Shown here: positions 24,811 through 35,766 of the stretch, piece after piece
Position numbering within the stretch: position 1 is the stretch's first letter
Layout: the number at the start of each line of letters is the position of its first letter
NCBI RefSeq assembly: GCF_900115185.1
Contig: NZ_FOVN01000008.1
Location: 1 to 64,000 of the forward strand
From: Algorimicrobium echini
GTDB taxonomy: Bacteria > Bacteroidota > Bacteroidia > Flavobacteriales > Flavobacteriaceae
Direction: 5' to 3'
Length of the DNA stretch: 64,000 nt
The notes under the pieces: generated by a model
What the model saw: only the letters and a program-made list of their open reading frames with translations
Told to the model about the DNA's origin: nothing
The model's database searches: none
Translations under genes and position numbers: made by a program

Positions 24811-27800
24811 TTAAAAAGTTAAATTAAGAGTCATACCGTATGTTCTAGTAATAGGATACTGACCAGTAACACTTAAACCTTGATCGTTACCAGAACTTCT
24901 TCCGATTTCTGGATCTGCATAACCTCTGTTTTCAGCAGGTAATACAATGAATGGGTTTCTTGCGTTAACACCTAGTCTTAAACTTGATAATCCTACGTTT
25001 TTCAACATATCTTTTGAAAAAGCATAACTTAATGATAATTCTCTTACTTTAAAAGCAGTTGCATCTAATACAAAGTTCTCACTTACACTTCTGTACTCGT
25101 TAGAGAAATAATCTAAATAGTTAGCGTATGTTGTACCACCTGTAATAACATTGGTGTTTGCCTCGTAAACTGGGTTAGCAGCTGTACCTGTATTGATTGC
25201 CGAGTTTGGGAAAATAAATCCTCTACGACCACCATCAGCAGACTCTACTAAGTGTCCAGACCAAGATAACCAGTCTTTAGTACCTGCCCAAAATTGGTGA
25301 CCTGTTCTATAATCCATTACAGCAGCAAGTCTGATTCCTTTATAATTTACAGCAGTGTTTAAACCTACTATATAATCAGGATTTGATTTACCTAACACTT
25401 GGAAACTACCAGTTTTTAATGGGTTACCTGTTGTAGGATCAATTAACACACGACCTTGAGGATCTCTTTGATAAGCAGTACCTTTAATTAAAGGAAACTC
25501 TTCACCAGCAGTAGCAAAAATACCAATATCAGCAAAAGCAGCTAAAGCAACCTCATCTGATTGGTCAGAAATTTTATCAATAATAGTTTCGTTTGTAGCG
25601 AAGTTAACATCTAAATCCCAACGGAAGTCTTTTGTTCTGATTGGTGTTAAACCTAAATCGATTTCAAAACCAGAAGTTGTAGATTCTGCAATGTTAACTG
25701 TAGTATTAGCTAAACCAGAAGCAGCAGAGGTAGTAATACCTGTTACCAAATCAGAGTTTTTACTTTCGTAGATAGAGAAATCTAAACGAACTCTATCACC
25801 TTTAAAGAAAGCTAAATTAAGGTTAAACTCATAAGACTCTATGAACTCATTTACTAATAAAGGATCAGCAATAGTTTGATCTAATACAAAAGAGTTTAAG
25901 CCACCAAAAGGATAACCAGTAGCTTGGTTTAAAGTTGAATTAATTTGGTATGGACCAACTCGGTCATTACCTACTTTAGCCCAGTTTCCAGAAATTTTAG
26001 CATAATTTAATATGCCACCTTTTTTCAAACCTGGGAATGCATTTGTAGCTACAAAAGATAAACCTACAGAAGGATAGAAGAATGAGTTACGGTCGTCTGC
26101 TAATCTTGAAGTCCAGTCATTACGTCCTGTTAGAGATAAGAATAAGAAATCCTTGTACCCTAAATCCATACTTCCAAGTAAAGAGAAACGACGATCTCTT
26201 TGGATAGTGTTAGATGTTGTAGGTCTTCCCGTAATGTTGTCAATGTTATAATATCCTGGGATTGTTAAGTTACTACCGCTAACTGCAGTAGAAGAAAACA
26301 TATTATCTTGGATGTTATTACCAACTAAAGCTGTTAATGAAATATCATCAGTTAACATATAGTCAAAGTTAACAAAAATATCATTATATATATTTGTTTC
26401 TTCGCTGTTGCTTTGTCCAAATTGAGAAATTGTGGAGTGATCTCCACCACCAATACCAATAGTATCAATGTATTCATTAGTATAGTTTCTTGAGTAACTC
26501 TTGAAGTTACGAACACTACTGTTCATTACAACATTGATGTTATCATTGATATCGTACTTAATGTTAGCAACACCATTCATTCTAGTTGTATTACTTGAAT
26601 TTCTAATGTTATCTCTCATCCAATATGGATTTCTGTAGTAAGATGTCCAGTGTCCTTCGTTACCAGAGTTCTCAAACAGTTCAACAGGAACGTTAGACGC
26701 TGTTTGTAATAATTCAGTAAATAAACTTGATGTTGTAGTTTTAACTGAAGACGTATTATACGTTACGTTACCACCAACATTCCATCTACCTAATTGTTTG
26801 TTACCTTTAAATAAAACCGTAGTTCTATTTAACTCATCACCTTCAACTACAAATTCTGTTTGTTGGTTATTAACAGATAGTAAAATATTACCTGTTTTAT
26901 CACCAGCAGAAAGTGTTACACCGTTTTGTAAGATAGTACCTGTCTTAAAGAACTCTTTAATGTTGTCACTATCTCCCGTGTAAGGAGCCATAATGTATGA
27001 ACCATCAGCTTGAGGTAAACCTACAGGCTGTAATGTCCCATCAAATTCAGGACCCCAACCTCCATTTTCGTAAGATGTATGAATACCATTCCAACCTTGA
27101 CCGTATTTAGTTTGACGTTCTGGAACAAATGCAACATCTTCAAAAGAGATAGAAGAGTTTATAGATACTTCAATTTTTTCACTAGATGAACCACTCTTTG
27201 TTGTAACTATAATTACACCGTTAGAACCTTGAGAACCATACAATGCACTACCACCAGCACCTTTAATTACGTTGGTAGAAGCGATGATTTCAGGCGCTAA
27301 ATTAGCAAGTGTATTTGCACTAGAGATGACACCATCAATAACAATTAACGCTTGGTTATTACCTGTTAATGAACGGTTACCTCTTAATACAATTCTAGTT
27401 GTTTGGTTAACACCGTTGTTTGTTGTGTTAATCTGTAAACCAGATACTTTACCTGTTAAACTCTGTACAACGTTAGGGTTGGCAGCTTGTGTTAGTTCTT
27501 CTGCTTCAACTACTTTAGTCGCGGCAGTTAACTCTCCTGCTGTTCTCTCAACACCTAAAGCGGTAATAATAACCTCTTCAAGAGCTTCACTATCAACCTC
27601 CATTGCAAAGCTAATGTTATTAGATGCACCAACAGTCATTTCTTTTGTTGTGTAGCCAATAAAGGAATACGATAGCACGTCTCCTGGGCTCGCGTTAATG
27701 GAGTAATTTCCATCAAAATCTGATTGAGTTCCAGTTGTAGTACCTTTTACAATAATATTAACTCCGGGAAGAGGTAGTCCGTTTTCATCGGAAATCGTTC

Positions 27801-27885
27801 CTGAAATTGTTTTTTCTTGCGCAAACGTAAGTTGCACAACAAACGCTAGAAATAGCGTTAAAATTCCACTAAACTTTGTTTTCAT
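24811..27885 (-). CDS. SusC/RagA TonB-linked outer-membrane transporter
   Basis: The 1024-residue protein has a signal peptide (to about residue 22), a carboxypeptidase-regulatory-like domain (ISGTISDENGLPLPGVNIIV, about 27-105), a TonB plug (SLTGKVSGLQINTT and NQALIVIDGVI, about 115-230) and a long beta barrel ending in TYGMTLNLTF with the usual terminal Phe. It pairs with SusD to import a large substrate through the outer membrane, energised by TonB-ExbBD encoded elsewhere. No glycoside hydrolase, sulfatase, peptidase or anti-sigma pair adjoins it, so this is not a classical polysaccharide locus and the substrate is unknown. Confidence 0.95.
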   Translation of the reverse strand: MKTKFSGILTLFLAFVVQLTFAQEKTISGTISDENGLPLPGVNIIVKGTTTGTQSDFDGNYSINASPGDVLSYSFIGYTTKEMTVGASNNISFAMEVDSEALEEVIITALGVERTAGELTAATKVVEAEELTQAANPNVVQSLTGKVSGLQINTTNNGVNQTTRIVLRGNRSLTGNNQALIVIDGVISSANTLANLAPEIIASTNVIKGAGGSALYGSQGSNGVIIVTTKSGSSSEKIEVSINSSISFEDVAFVPERQTKYGQGWNGIHTSYENGGWGPEFDGTLQPVGLPQADGSYIMAPYTGDSDNIKEFFKTGTILQNGVTLSAGDKTGNILLSVNNQQTEFVVEGDELNRTTVLFKGNKQLGRWNVGGNVTYNTSSVKTTTSSLFTELLQTASNVPVELFENSGNEGHWTSYYRNPYWMRDNIRNSSNTTRMNGVANIKYDINDNINVVMNSSVRNFKSYSRNYTNEYIDTIGIGGGDHSTISQFGQSNSEETNIYNDIFVNFDYMLTDDISLTALVGNNIQDNMFSSTAVSGSNLTIPGYYNIDNITGRPTTSNTIQRDRRFSLLGSMDLGYKDFLFLSLTGRNDWTSRLADDRNSFFYPSVGLSFVATNAFPGLKKGGILNYAKISGNWAKVGNDRVGPYQINSTLNQATGYPFGGLNSFVLDQTIADPLLVNEFIESYEFNLNLAFFKGDRVRLDFSIYESKNSDLVTGITTSAASGLANTTVNIAESTTSGFEIDLGLTPIRTKDFRWDLDVNFATNETIIDKISDQSDEVALAAFADIGIFATAGEEFPLIKGTAYQRDPQGRVLIDPTTGNPLKTGSFQVLGKSNPDYIVGLNTAVNYKGIRLAAVMDYRTGHQFWAGTKDWLSWSGHLVESADGGRRGFIFPNSAINTGTAANPVYEANTNVITGGTTYANYLDYFSNEYRSVSENFVLDATAFKVRELSLSYAFSKDMLKNVGLSSLRLGVNARNPFIVLPAENRGYADPEIGRSSGNDQGLSVTGQYPITRTYGMTLNLTF

Positions 27886-28005
27886 TTTGTATTTTATTTG
27901 AATTAGTCTAGGCCAAAAATCATAATAAAAAGTTAATTAAACAATAAATAAGGGTTAAAATTTTAAAATATTTTCAAAATCAAGCCTTTTTAACACCTAT
28001 TATTG

Positions 28006-29703
28006 TTAAAAAAGTGCTGACAAACTTAAATGGATTTTTGAATTTGATAGTTTGAAACTCTGATTTTCACTTTTGCCATTTGCATAGTTAAATCGTAATA
28101 ACCCTGCTTTTGTATTCAAACCAAAGCCAAAGCCAAAACTGTATAGTTTTTCTTTTTGGTCTATTATTTTATTTTCAAAGTAAGCAATGTCAATTATGGA
28201 ATGAACATATAAATTAGAACTTAATGAATATCTATATTCTGTGGCCAGTAGACCATAGAAGTTAGCATTTAGACTATTCTCTTCAAAACCTCTTATGGAG
28301 TTTATTCCGCCAAAGCGGCTTAATTCGTTTTCTAAATAGCTATCCGAAAATAAACCAAAGCTGTTGGTTCGTACATAAATGCTGTTCTTGAAATTTAAAT
28401 TAAAAATTTTAAAAGCATTTAAACTATATTGGTATTGTTGGTCTTTATTGGATGCAATTTCTCTATTGCCAATGCCTGTCTCTAGTTGTATGGCAGCATT
28501 TCTTTTAAAAATGGATTGTTCTTTTGAACGGTTGGAAAATCTATAGCCAACCGTGTAAAAGCTAGTTTCGTAATCTTTGATAAATGGATTGAGGTTTTCA
28601 CTGCTCAATAAATTATTGGACTTTGTAGATTTTATACCTACTGAAAATTGATTTTTTGGATTTAATTGGTAGTTAATTCGTGCACTTTGGTCGGCCGTTG
28701 TAAATGAGGAGTCTTTTTTAAATATATTTAATTCCAACTCGGTACCAATTGGTGTATTAAAAAGGTATGGCAAGTTTACATTAACATTAAAAGATTTTTG
28801 GTCACTCTCATCGCTTCTGTATGCTATTGAAAGTGATTCGCCGGAATTTAAATTGTTGGTTAGTTCTAAATTTAAATATCCTGTTAATTCTAATTTGCTA
28901 GTCTCTTCATTTGTGCCAAAACCTAAAAAACCATCAAACGTATTGCTTTTTACTTTCTCTATGTACACATATAAAATAGTAGAGTCTTTGCTGAATAATA
29001 TTTCTGGGTCTTTTATCTGGCTAGCAAAAGGTATTTCTTGCAATAAACTTGTTTGCTCTTTAATTTCTGATAAATTTAATGTCCTGCCTGTTTTAAGCTT
29101 TAAAAAATACGACAGGTAAGATTTGGGGAATTTTTCATAACCTTTAACAACAATTTTATCTACTGAACGCTTCTGTTCAATATTTGAAACTGTTAGCTCT
29201 GCTTTTAAGGTGTGGTGATCGGTTTTTTTTATATTGACAAGTTTTAGGGTAGTAAAGGGTAGTCCCTGATCTGAAACTTTCTTATTAATGAATTGGAGCG
29301 TTTGTTCAATTTCTCTAAATGGTACTGTAAAATATAATTTGCTGCTATGAACTTTTAGTTGTTTTAAAGTTCCTGGGGGAAGTTTTTCCAAATCATAATA
29401 TATGTCTACAGATTTGTAAGGCTTCGCAAGTGTTAAATTACTTTCATAAACAGAATCATTAATTTTTTTTAAACTTTCCCATTTAGCGTCTATATAGCCT
29501 AAATTTGAAATCTTGTATTTGAGTGTGTCAATTTCAAGGCTTAATGAATTGAAGTCAGCGTGTTTTTTTTTATAGCCTATAGAGTCTAATACAAGCGTGT
29601 CTTCTTTAGATTCGTTTTGAATTTTGAGATATAAATTTTGTCCCAGTAAATCAGTAACTGATCCAGAGAGCAAGAGGGCAAATAAAAAAAGAAATCTATA
29701 CAC
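28006..29703 (-). CDS. Omp85-family outer-membrane protein (BamA/TamA-like)
   Basis: The 565-residue protein has a signal peptide and POTRA-like repeats in the first half (FREIEQTLQFINKKVSDQGL; KIVVKGYEKFPKSYLSYFLK). A C-terminal barrel follows with the Omp85 lid-lock type motif INSIRGFEENSL at about 485. It ends with a beta signal KIHLSLSALF. Shorter than full BamA, it resembles TamA-like or ShlB-type Omp85 proteins found once or more in Flavobacteriia. It may fold or secrete outer-membrane or surface proteins; the substrate is unknown. A hairpin overlapping its stop codon (27986-28014) may end its transcript. Confidence 0.85.
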   Translation of the reverse strand: MYRFLFLFALLLSGSVTDLLGQNLYLKIQNESKEDTLVLDSIGYKKKHADFNSLSLEIDTLKYKISNLGYIDAKWESLKKINDSVYESNLTLAKPYKSVDIYYDLEKLPPGTLKQLKVHSSKLYFTVPFREIEQTLQFINKKVSDQGLPFTTLKLVNIKKTDHHTLKAELTVSNIEQKRSVDKIVVKGYEKFPKSYLSYFLKLKTGRTLNLSEIKEQTSLLQEIPFASQIKDPEILFSKDSTILYVYIEKVKSNTFDGFLGFGTNEETSKLELTGYLNLELTNNLNSGESLSIAYRSDESDQKSFNVNVNLPYLFNTPIGTELELNIFKKDSSFTTADQSARINYQLNPKNQFSVGIKSTKSNNLLSSENLNPFIKDYETSFYTVGYRFSNRSKEQSIFKRNAAIQLETGIGNREIASNKDQQYQYSLNAFKIFNLNFKNSIYVRTNSFGLFSDSYLENELSRFGGINSIRGFEENSLNANFYGLLATEYRYSLSSNLYVHSIIDIAYFENKIIDQKEKLYSFGFGFGLNTKAGLLRFNYANGKSENQSFKLSNSKIHLSLSALF

Positions 29704-29807
29704 GTTTTTGTAAAAGTGTTTAAAATGTAAAACTAACGCAAAAAGATTCGTTTTGATATAATTTAAAGCGTGATTTTTAATTTGATTTGAAAATTAATGA
29801 ATTAACG

Positions 29808-29838
29808 TTTGAAAAATTAAAATTAATTTCTACCTTTG
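29808..29838 (+). promoter_or_regulatory. Strong promoter of the str operon (rpsL)
   Basis: TTTG (29808-29811), a 19-bp spacer and TACCTTTG (29831-29838) match the Bacteroidota housekeeping consensus TTTG/TAnnTTTG. A leader of about 37 bases then precedes rpsL. This should drive the long ribosomal cluster. Confidence 0.75.
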
Positions 29839-29881
29839 CAGCCCTCAAATGAGAGGTTAAACATAAATTATATAGAAATAT

Positions 29882-30256
29882 ATGCCAACAATTTCACAAT
29901 TAGTACGTAAAGGAAGAGCCAAAATAACCAAGAAGAGTAAATCGGTTGCTTTAGATTCGTGCCCACAAAGACGTGGAGTGTGTACGCGTGTTTATACTAC
30001 TACACCTAAAAAACCAAATTCTGCAATGCGTAAAGTTGCAAGGGTAAGGTTAACAAATGGTAAAGAAGTAAATGCTTACATTCCAGGTGAAGGACACAAT
30101 TTACAAGAACACTCGATAGTATTGGTTAGAGGTGGAAGGGTAAAAGATTTACCAGGAGTTAGATATCACATTGTACGTGGTGCCTTAGACACAGCAGGTG
30201 TGGCAGGTAGAACGCAACGTAGATCTAAGTATGGTGCAAAACGCCCTAAAAAGTAA
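29882..30256 (+). CDS. rpsL: 30S ribosomal protein S12
   Basis: The 124-residue S12 lies in the decoding centre of the small subunit. The sequence has the conserved loop [13 protein letters not shown] with lysines at 43 and 44, the positions changed in streptomycin resistance, so it reads as the sensitive wild type. The second conserved loop [14 protein letters not shown] is also intact. It is the first gene of the str operon, 23 bp before rpsG. Confidence 0.98.
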   Translation: MPTISQLVRKGRAKITKKSKSVALDSCPQRRGVCTRVYTTTPKKPNSAMRKVARVRLTNGKEVNAYIPGEGHNLQEHSIVLVRGGRVKDLPGVRYHIVRGALDTAGVAGRTQRRSKYGAKRPKK

Positions 30257-30279
30257 TTAAAAAACTTTAAGAAGAAGAC

Positions 30280-30756
30280 ATGAGAAAAAGAGCAGCAAAA
30301 AAGAGACCGCTTTTACCAGATCCACGTTTTAACGATCAGTTAGTAACTCGTTTCGTTAATATGATGATGTGGGATGGTAAAAAGTCAGTAGCTTTTAAAG
30401 TGTTTTACGATGCAATAGATATCGTAGAAGAAAAGAAAACAGATGATGAGAAAACTGCATTAGAAATGTGGAAAGATGCTTTATCTAATGTGATGCCTCA
30501 CGTAGAAGTACGTAGTCGTCGTGTTGGTGGTGCTACATTTCAAATTCCAATGCAAATCCGTCCAGACCGTAAAGTTTCTACTGCAATGAAATGGCTTATA
30601 GGCTATGCACGTAAGAGAAACGAAAAATCAATGGCACAACGTTTAGCTTCAGAAATTTTAGCAGCAGCTAAAGAAGAAGGAGCGGCAGTGAAAAAACGTG
30701 TTGATACCCACAAGATGGCGGAAGCAAATAAAGCATTCTCACACTTTAGATTTTAA
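30280..30756 (+). CDS. rpsG: 30S ribosomal protein S7
   Basis: The 158-residue S7 nucleates assembly of the 30S head by binding 16S rRNA and contacts the E-site tRNA. Family blocks are [44 protein letters not shown] and the C-terminal [20 protein letters not shown]. It lies between rpsL and fusA with gaps of 23 and 3 bp. Confidence 0.98.
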   Translation: MRKRAAKKRPLLPDPRFNDQLVTRFVNMMMWDGKKSVAFKVFYDAIDIVEEKKTDDEKTALEMWKDALSNVMPHVEVRSRRVGGATFQIPMQIRPDRKVSTAMKWLIGYARKRNEKSMAQRLASEILAAAKEEGAAVKKRVDTHKMAEANKAFSHFRF

Positions 30757-30759
30757 GAA

Positions 30760-32886
30760 ATGGCAAGAGATTTAAAATTAACAAGAAATATAGGAATTGC
30801 AGCTCATATTGATGCTGGTAAAACAACAACAACAGAGCGAATTCTATTTTATACGGGTGTTTCACACAAAATTGGAGAGGTTCATGATGGTGCTTCTACA
30901 ATGGACTGGATGGAGCAAGAAGCAGAAAGAGGTATTACAATTACATCTGCTGCAACTACTTGTGACTGGACATTCCCGAAAGAAAACGGTGAGCCAACAG
31001 CAGATGCTCAAGATTACCACTTTAATATTATTGATACGCCTGGTCACGTAGATTTTACCGTAGAGGTAAACCGTTCATTACGTGTTCTTGATGGGTTAGT
31101 ATTCTTATTTAGTGCAGTTGATGGTGTTGAGCCACAATCTGAAACTAACTGGAGATTAGCAGATAACTATAAAGTTCCAAGAATTGGTTTCGTTAATAAA
31201 ATGGACCGTCAAGGATCAGACTTTTTAGGAGTTTGTCAGCAAGTTAAAGATATGTTGAAGTCTAATGCAGTGCCAATTGTTTTAAATATTGGTGAAGAAG
31301 ATGAGTTCAAAGGTATCGTAGATTTGGTTAAAAACAGAGCTATTGTTTGGCATGATGATAATTTCGGATCTACTTTTGATGTGGTGCCTATTCCAGAAAA
31401 CATGCAAGATGAAGTTCGTAAATACCGTGCTTTATTAATTGAGGAAGTAGCTGGCTATGATGAGAACTTATTAGAGAAATTCATGGAAGATGAAGATTCT
31501 ATTACTGAAGAAGAAGTGCATGCTGCACTTAGAGCTGCGGTAATGGATATGGCTATCATTCCTATGATTTGTGGTTCCTCATTCAAAAACAAAGGTGTTC
31601 AATTCTTATTAGATGCTGTTTGTCGTTACTTACCATCTCCAATGGATAGAGAGAGTGTTGTGGGTATTAATCCAGACACAGATAAAGAAGAAAGACGTAA
31701 GCCTAGTGTTAATGAGCCTTTCTCGGCTTTAGCATTTAAAATTGCAACCGATCCTTTCGTAGGTCGTTTAGCATTTTTCCGTGCATATTCTGGGCGTTTA
31801 GATGCTGGATCTTATATTTTGAACAATCGTTCAGGTAAAAAAGAACGTATCTCACGAATTTACCAAATGCATGCTAACAAGCAAAATGCTATCGATTTTA
31901 TTGAAGCAGGAGATATTGGAGCTGCAGTAGGATTTAAAGATATTAAGACTGGTGATACTATGTCTGATGAAAAGCATCCAATTGTTTTAGAATCAATGGA
32001 CTTTCCAGACCCAGTAATTGGTATTGCTGTTGAGCCAAAAACGAAAGCAGATGTTGATAAAATGGGTATGGCTTTAGCTAAATTAGCAGAAGAAGATCCA
32101 ACATTTACAGCAAGAACTGACGAAAATTCAGGACAAACAATTATATCAGGAATGGGTGAGCTTCACCTAGATATTATTGTAGACCGTTTACGTCGTGAGT
32201 TTAAAGTTGAAGTGAATCAAGGTCAGCCACAGGTAGAATACAAAGAAGCTATTACTAGAAAAGCGGAACACAGAGAGGTTTACAAAAAGCAATCTGGTGG
32301 TCGTGGTAAGTTTGCTGATATTGTATTTACATTGGAACCTGCAGAAGAAGGTAAAGTTGGTTTAGAATTCATTTCAGAAATTAAAGGTGGTAACGTTCCT
32401 AAAGAATTTATCCCTTCAATTGAAAAAGGATTTAAAATGGCTATGGTAAATGGGCCATTAGCAGGCTACGAAGTAGATGCCATGAAAGTAACCTTAACGG
32501 ATGGTTCTTATCATGATGTGGATTCGGATCAATTATCTTTCGAATTAGCTGCAAAATTAGGTTTTAAAGCTGCTGCAAAAGCTGCTAAAGCTGTAATAAT
32601 GGAGCCAATCATGAAACTTGAGGTTATTACTCCTGAAGAAAACATGGGTGATATTGTAGGTGATTTAAACCGTCGTCGTGGACAAATGAGTGATATGGGT
32701 GACAGAGCAGGTGCAAAAACTGTAAAAGCTACTGTGCCATTATCTGAAATGTTTGGTTATGTAACCACATTAAGAACATTATCATCAGGACGTGCAACAT
32801 CAACAATGGAATTTTCACATTATGCTGAAACGCCTTCTAATATTTCAGAAGAAGTTATAAAAGCTGCTAAAGGTATTGAATCGTAA
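30760..32886 (+). CDS. fusA: Elongation factor G
   Basis: The 708-residue translocase GTPase has P-loop AHIDAGKTT (15-23), G2 around [12 protein letters not shown]3 DTPGHVDF, G4 NKMD, and the domain IV-V region with [14 protein letters not shown] and [12 protein letters not shown]. It has all five domains and normal length. It begins 3 bases after rpsG. The next gene is rpsJ, not tuf; elongation factor Tu must be encoded elsewhere, which is usual in this phylum. Confidence 0.98.
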   Translation: MARDLKLTRNIGIAAHIDAGKTTTTERILFYTGVSHKIGEVHDGASTMDWMEQEAERGITITSAATTCDWTFPKENGEPTADAQDYHFNIIDTPGHVDFTVEVNRSLRVLDGLVFLFSAVDGVEPQSETNWRLADNYKVPRIGFVNKMDRQGSDFLGVCQQVKDMLKSNAVPIVLNIGEEDEFKGIVDLVKNRAIVWHDDNFGSTFDVVPIPENMQDEVRKYRALLIEEVAGYDENLLEKFMEDEDSITEEEVHAALRAAVMDMAIIPMICGSSFKNKGVQFLLDAVCRYLPSPMDRESVVGINPDTDKEERRKPSVNEPFSALAFKIATDPFVGRLAFFRAYSGRLDAGSYILNNRSGKKERISRIYQMHANKQNAIDFIEAGDIGAAVGFKDIKTGDTMSDEKHPIVLESMDFPDPVIGIAVEPKTKADVDKMGMALAKLAEEDPTFTARTDENSGQTIISGMGELHLDIIVDRLRREFKVEVNQGQPQVEYKEAITRKAEHREVYKKQSGGRGKFADIVFTLEPAEEGKVGLEFISEIKGGNVPKEFIPSIEKGFKMAMVNGPLAGYEVDAMKVTLTDGSYHDVDSDQLSFELAAKLGFKAAAKAAKAVIMEPIMKLEVITPEENMGDIVGDLNRRRGQMSDMGDRAGAKTVKATVPLSEMFGYVTTLRTLSSGRATSTMEFSHYAETPSNISEEVIKAAKGIES

Positions 32887-32897
32887 ATCTTAAGAAA

Positions 32898-33203
32898 ATG
32901 AGTCAAAAAATCAGAATAAAATTAAAGTCTTACGATCATAATTTAGTAGACAAGTCTGCTGAAAAGATTGTAAAAACAGTAAAAAGTACAGGTGCAGTAG
33001 TAACGGGTCCAATTCCATTACCAACTCACAAGAAAATTTTCACTGTACTACGTTCTCCACACGTAAACAAGAAGTCTAGAGAACAATTTCAATTAAGCTC
33101 TTACAAGCGTTTATTGGATATTTACTCGTCATCTTCAAAAACAATTGACGCTCTAATGAAGTTAGAGTTGCCAAGTGGTGTAGAAGTAGAAATCAAAGTT
33201 TAG
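32898..33203 (+). CDS. rpsJ: 30S ribosomal protein S10
   Basis: The 101-residue S10 (NusE) binds the 30S head and doubles as a NusB partner in antitermination. Typical features are [20 protein letters not shown], the loop [20 protein letters not shown] and the C-terminal [11 protein letters not shown]. It follows fusA by 11 bp, joining the str and S10 operons, and is separated from rplC by an unusual 168-bp structured gap. Confidence 0.98.
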   Translation: MSQKIRIKLKSYDHNLVDKSAEKIVKTVKSTGAVVTGPIPLPTHKKIFTVLRSPHVNKKSREQFQLSSYKRLLDIYSSSSKTIDALMKLELPSGVEVEIKV

Positions 33204-33371
33204 TTATAAACTTACATGTCCTTAACGATTGGTTAAGGAAAAACGGAAAAATACAATTCAAGGCTGAAACGTATTTTTCAGCCTTGAATATTTTACGGGT
33301 GAGTCGCGAATCATCCATAACAAACAAGCAGGACAAATCGCGAGTTGTCCATAATATAATAAAGAAAAATT
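33204..33371 (+). promoter_or_regulatory. Structured gap between rpsJ and rplC; candidate r-protein leader RNA
   Basis: Three structures follow one another. The hairpin TCCTTAAC / GTTAAGGA spans 33219-33239. A perfect 14-bp stem ATTCAAGGCTGAAA / TTTCAGCCTTGAAT with a 6-base loop spans 33256-33289. The 3' part holds two copies of TCGCGAnTnnTCCATAA (33304-33320 and 33338-33354, 14 of 17 identical), the second inside a GGACAA / TTGTCC hairpin. No convincing promoter or frame is seen. In proteobacteria L4 represses the S10 operon through its leader, so a similar role here is a reasonable guess. Confidence 0.55.
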
Positions 33372-33989
33372 ATGTCTGGGTTAATTGGAAAAAAAATCGG
33401 TATGACCAGCATTTTCGATGAAAATGGAAAAAATATTCCATGTACAGTAATCGAAGCTGGACCATGTATCGTTACCCAAGTCAGAACTGAAGAAGTTGAC
33501 GGCTATAATGCTGTACAACTTGGTTTCGATGACGCGACAGAAAAAAGCGCTACAAAAGCTGACATAGGTCACGCTAAAAAAGCAGGAACTTCTGTAAAAC
33601 GCAAAATCGTTGAATTTAAAGGTTTTGATAAGGAGTACAAGTTAGGTGATGCTATTACAGTTGAACATTTTATTGAAGGTGAGTTTGTAGATATTTCTGG
33701 AACTACCAAAGGTAAAGGGTTTCAAGGTGTTGTAAAACGTCATGGTTTTGGTGGTGTAGGTCAAGCTACTCACGGTCAGCATAACCGTTTAAGAGCTCCT
33801 GGTTCTATTGGTGCGGCTTCATATCCTGCAAGAGTTTTTAAAGGAATGAAGATGGCTGGAAGAATGGGAACTGATCAAGTAAAAGTTGAAAATTTAAGAG
33901 TTTTAAAAGTAGTTGCTGAAAAGAACCTACTAGTTGTTAAGGGCTGTGTTCCTGGACATAAAAACGCTTATGTAATTATTAGAAAATAA
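33372..33989 (+). CDS. rplC: 50S ribosomal protein L3
   Basis: The 205-residue L3 reaches the peptidyl transferase centre with its central loop. The signature region [17 protein letters not shown]-like sequence is seen here as [20 protein letters not shown] with TGDQV-like [13 protein letters not shown]. Its stop overlaps the rplD start (TAATG), so the two are translationally coupled. Confidence 0.97.
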   Translation: MSGLIGKKIGMTSIFDENGKNIPCTVIEAGPCIVTQVRTEEVDGYNAVQLGFDDATEKSATKADIGHAKKAGTSVKRKIVEFKGFDKEYKLGDAITVEHFIEGEFVDISGTTKGKGFQGVVKRHGFGGVGQATHGQHNRLRAPGSIGAASYPARVFKGMKMAGRMGTDQVKVENLRVLKVVAEKNLLVVKGCVPGHKNAYVIIRK

Positions 33990-34618
33990 TGAAGGTAGCA
34001 GTTTTAGATTTAAACGGAAAAGACACAGGAAGACAAGTTGACTTGTCTAAAGATGTGTTTGCTATTGAGCCTAATAATCATGCAGTTTATTTGGATGTTA
34101 AACAGTATTTAGCAAACCAAAGACAAGGGACTCATAAAGCAAAAGAGCGTGCAGAAATTTCTGGTAGTACACGTAAGATAAAGAAACAAAAAGGAACTGG
34201 TACTGCCCGAGCAGGTAGTATTAAGTCTGGTGTTTTTAAAGGTGGTGGACGTATGTTCGGACCTAGACCTAGAAACTATAGCTTTAAGTTAAACAAAAAC
34301 GTGAAACGATTAGCTCGTAAATCCGCTTTATCAATTAAAGCAAACGAGAAGTCAATAGTGGTTTTAGAAGACTTCAATTTTGAGTCTCCAAAAACAAAAA
34401 ACTTCACAGCAGTTTTAAAAGCTTTAAACCTAGAAAACAAAAAATCTCTCTTTGTGTTGGGTGCATCAAATAATAATGTATATTTGTCGTCACGCAATTT
34501 AAAAGGCTCTGAAGTTGTAACTAGCTCGGAAATAAGCACTTACAAGATTTTAAATGCAAATCAAGTTGTGCTTTTAGAGAGTTCTTTAGAAGGAATTGTA
34601 ACGAATTTAAGTAAATAA
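33989..34618 (+). CDS. rplD: 50S ribosomal protein L4
   Basis: The 209-residue L4 lines the exit tunnel through its long loop ([19 protein letters not shown], then [16 protein letters not shown]). In E. coli it also represses the S10 operon. It overlaps rplC by one base and is followed by rplW 7 bp later. Sequence and length are ordinary. Confidence 0.97.
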   Translation: MKVAVLDLNGKDTGRQVDLSKDVFAIEPNNHAVYLDVKQYLANQRQGTHKAKERAEISGSTRKIKKQKGTGTARAGSIKSGVFKGGGRMFGPRPRNYSFKLNKNVKRLARKSALSIKANEKSIVVLEDFNFESPKTKNFTAVLKALNLENKKSLFVLGASNNNVYLSSRNLKGSEVVTSSEISTYKILNANQVVLLESSLEGIVTNLSK

Positions 34619-34625
34619 GAAACAG

Positions 34626-34916
34626 ATGAACATCTTAATTAAACCTATAATCACAGAAAAAGCGACTGCTAATAGCGAGTTAAGAAACTGCTATACTTTC
34701 GCGGTGAATACCAAGGCGAACAAGGTAGAAATCAAAAAAGCGGTGGAAGCTGCTTATGGTGTTTCTGTTGAAAAAGTTCGTACTATAAATGTCCGTCCAG
34801 ATAGAAGTACTAAGTTTACAAAAACTGGTATTCAACATGGTAAAACAAATGCTGTTAAAAAGGCAATTGTACAACTGGCGGAAGGTGAAATGATTGATTT
34901 ATACAGTAACATGTAA
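34626..34916 (+). CDS. rplW: 50S ribosomal protein L23
   Basis: The 96-residue L23 sits at the tunnel exit, where trigger factor and SRP dock. The N-terminal ILIKPIITEKATANSE and the block VEIKKAVEAAYGVSVEKVRT are typical. It lies 7 bp after rplD and 16 bp before rplB. Confidence 0.97.
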   Translation: MNILIKPIITEKATANSELRNCYTFAVNTKANKVEIKKAVEAAYGVSVEKVRTINVRPDRSTKFTKTGIQHGKTNAVKKAIVQLAEGEMIDLYSNM

Positions 34917-34932
34917 TTAAAGACAACAAAAA

Positions 34933-35760
34933 ATGTCAGTAAGAAAATTAAAACCAATCACACCAGGACAGCGATTTAGAGTAGTAAATGGGTATGACGC
35001 CATTACTACTGATAAGCCGGAGAAAAGTTTATTAGCTCCGAAAAAAAGGTCTGGTGGTAGAAACAGTCGCGGAAAAATGACCATGCGCTACATTGGTGGT
35101 GGTCATAAAAAAAGGTATCGTATTATTGATTTCAAGCGTAGCAAAACTGGAATTCCAGCAGAAGTTAAGTCTATCGAGTACGATCCAAACAGAACAGCGT
35201 TTATTGCGTTGTTAAATTATCAAGATGGTGAGAAAGCATATATCATTGCTCAAAATGGCTTACAAGTAGGTCAGACTATCGTTTCTGGAGATAGTAATAT
35301 TGCTCCAGAAATCGGTAATGCAATGCCACTTTCTCAAATTCCATTAGGAACTATTATTTCTTGTGTAGAATTACGTCCAGGTCAAGGAGCTGTTATGGCT
35401 AGAAGTGCCGGAACTTTTGCACAGTTAATGGCACGAGGAGATAAATTTGCAACAATTAAGTTACCATCAGGTGAAACACGTTTAGTGTTAGTTACTTGTA
35501 TGGCTACTATAGGAGTTGTATCTAATTCAGATCACCAATTGTTAGTATCTGGTAAAGCAGGTAGAACAAGATGGTTAGGAAGAAGACCTCGTACAAGACC
35601 AGTAGTAATGAATCCTGTCGATCACCCAATGGGTGGTGGTGAAGGTAAGTCTTCAGGTGGTCATCCACGTTCTAGAAATGGTATACCTGCTAAAGGTTAT
35701 AGAACCCGTTCTAAAACAAAAGCGAGTAATAAATATATTGTAGAACGTAGAAAGAAATAA
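34933..35760 (+). CDS. rplB: 50S ribosomal protein L2
   Basis: The 275-residue L2 supports subunit association and peptidyl transfer. The C-terminal block [20 protein letters not shown], with the conserved histidine, is present, as are KPEKSLL and [20 protein letters not shown] near the N-terminus. It is between rplW and rpsS. Confidence 0.98.
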   Translation: MSVRKLKPITPGQRFRVVNGYDAITTDKPEKSLLAPKKRSGGRNSRGKMTMRYIGGGHKKRYRIIDFKRSKTGIPAEVKSIEYDPNRTAFIALLNYQDGEKAYIIAQNGLQVGQTIVSGDSNIAPEIGNAMPLSQIPLGTIISCVELRPGQGAVMARSAGTFAQLMARGDKFATIKLPSGETRLVLVTCMATIGVVSNSDHQLLVSGKAGRTRWLGRRPRTRPVVMNPVDHPMGGGEGKSSGGHPRSRNGIPAKGYRTRSKTKASNKYIVERRKK

Positions 35761-35766
35761 TAAGTC

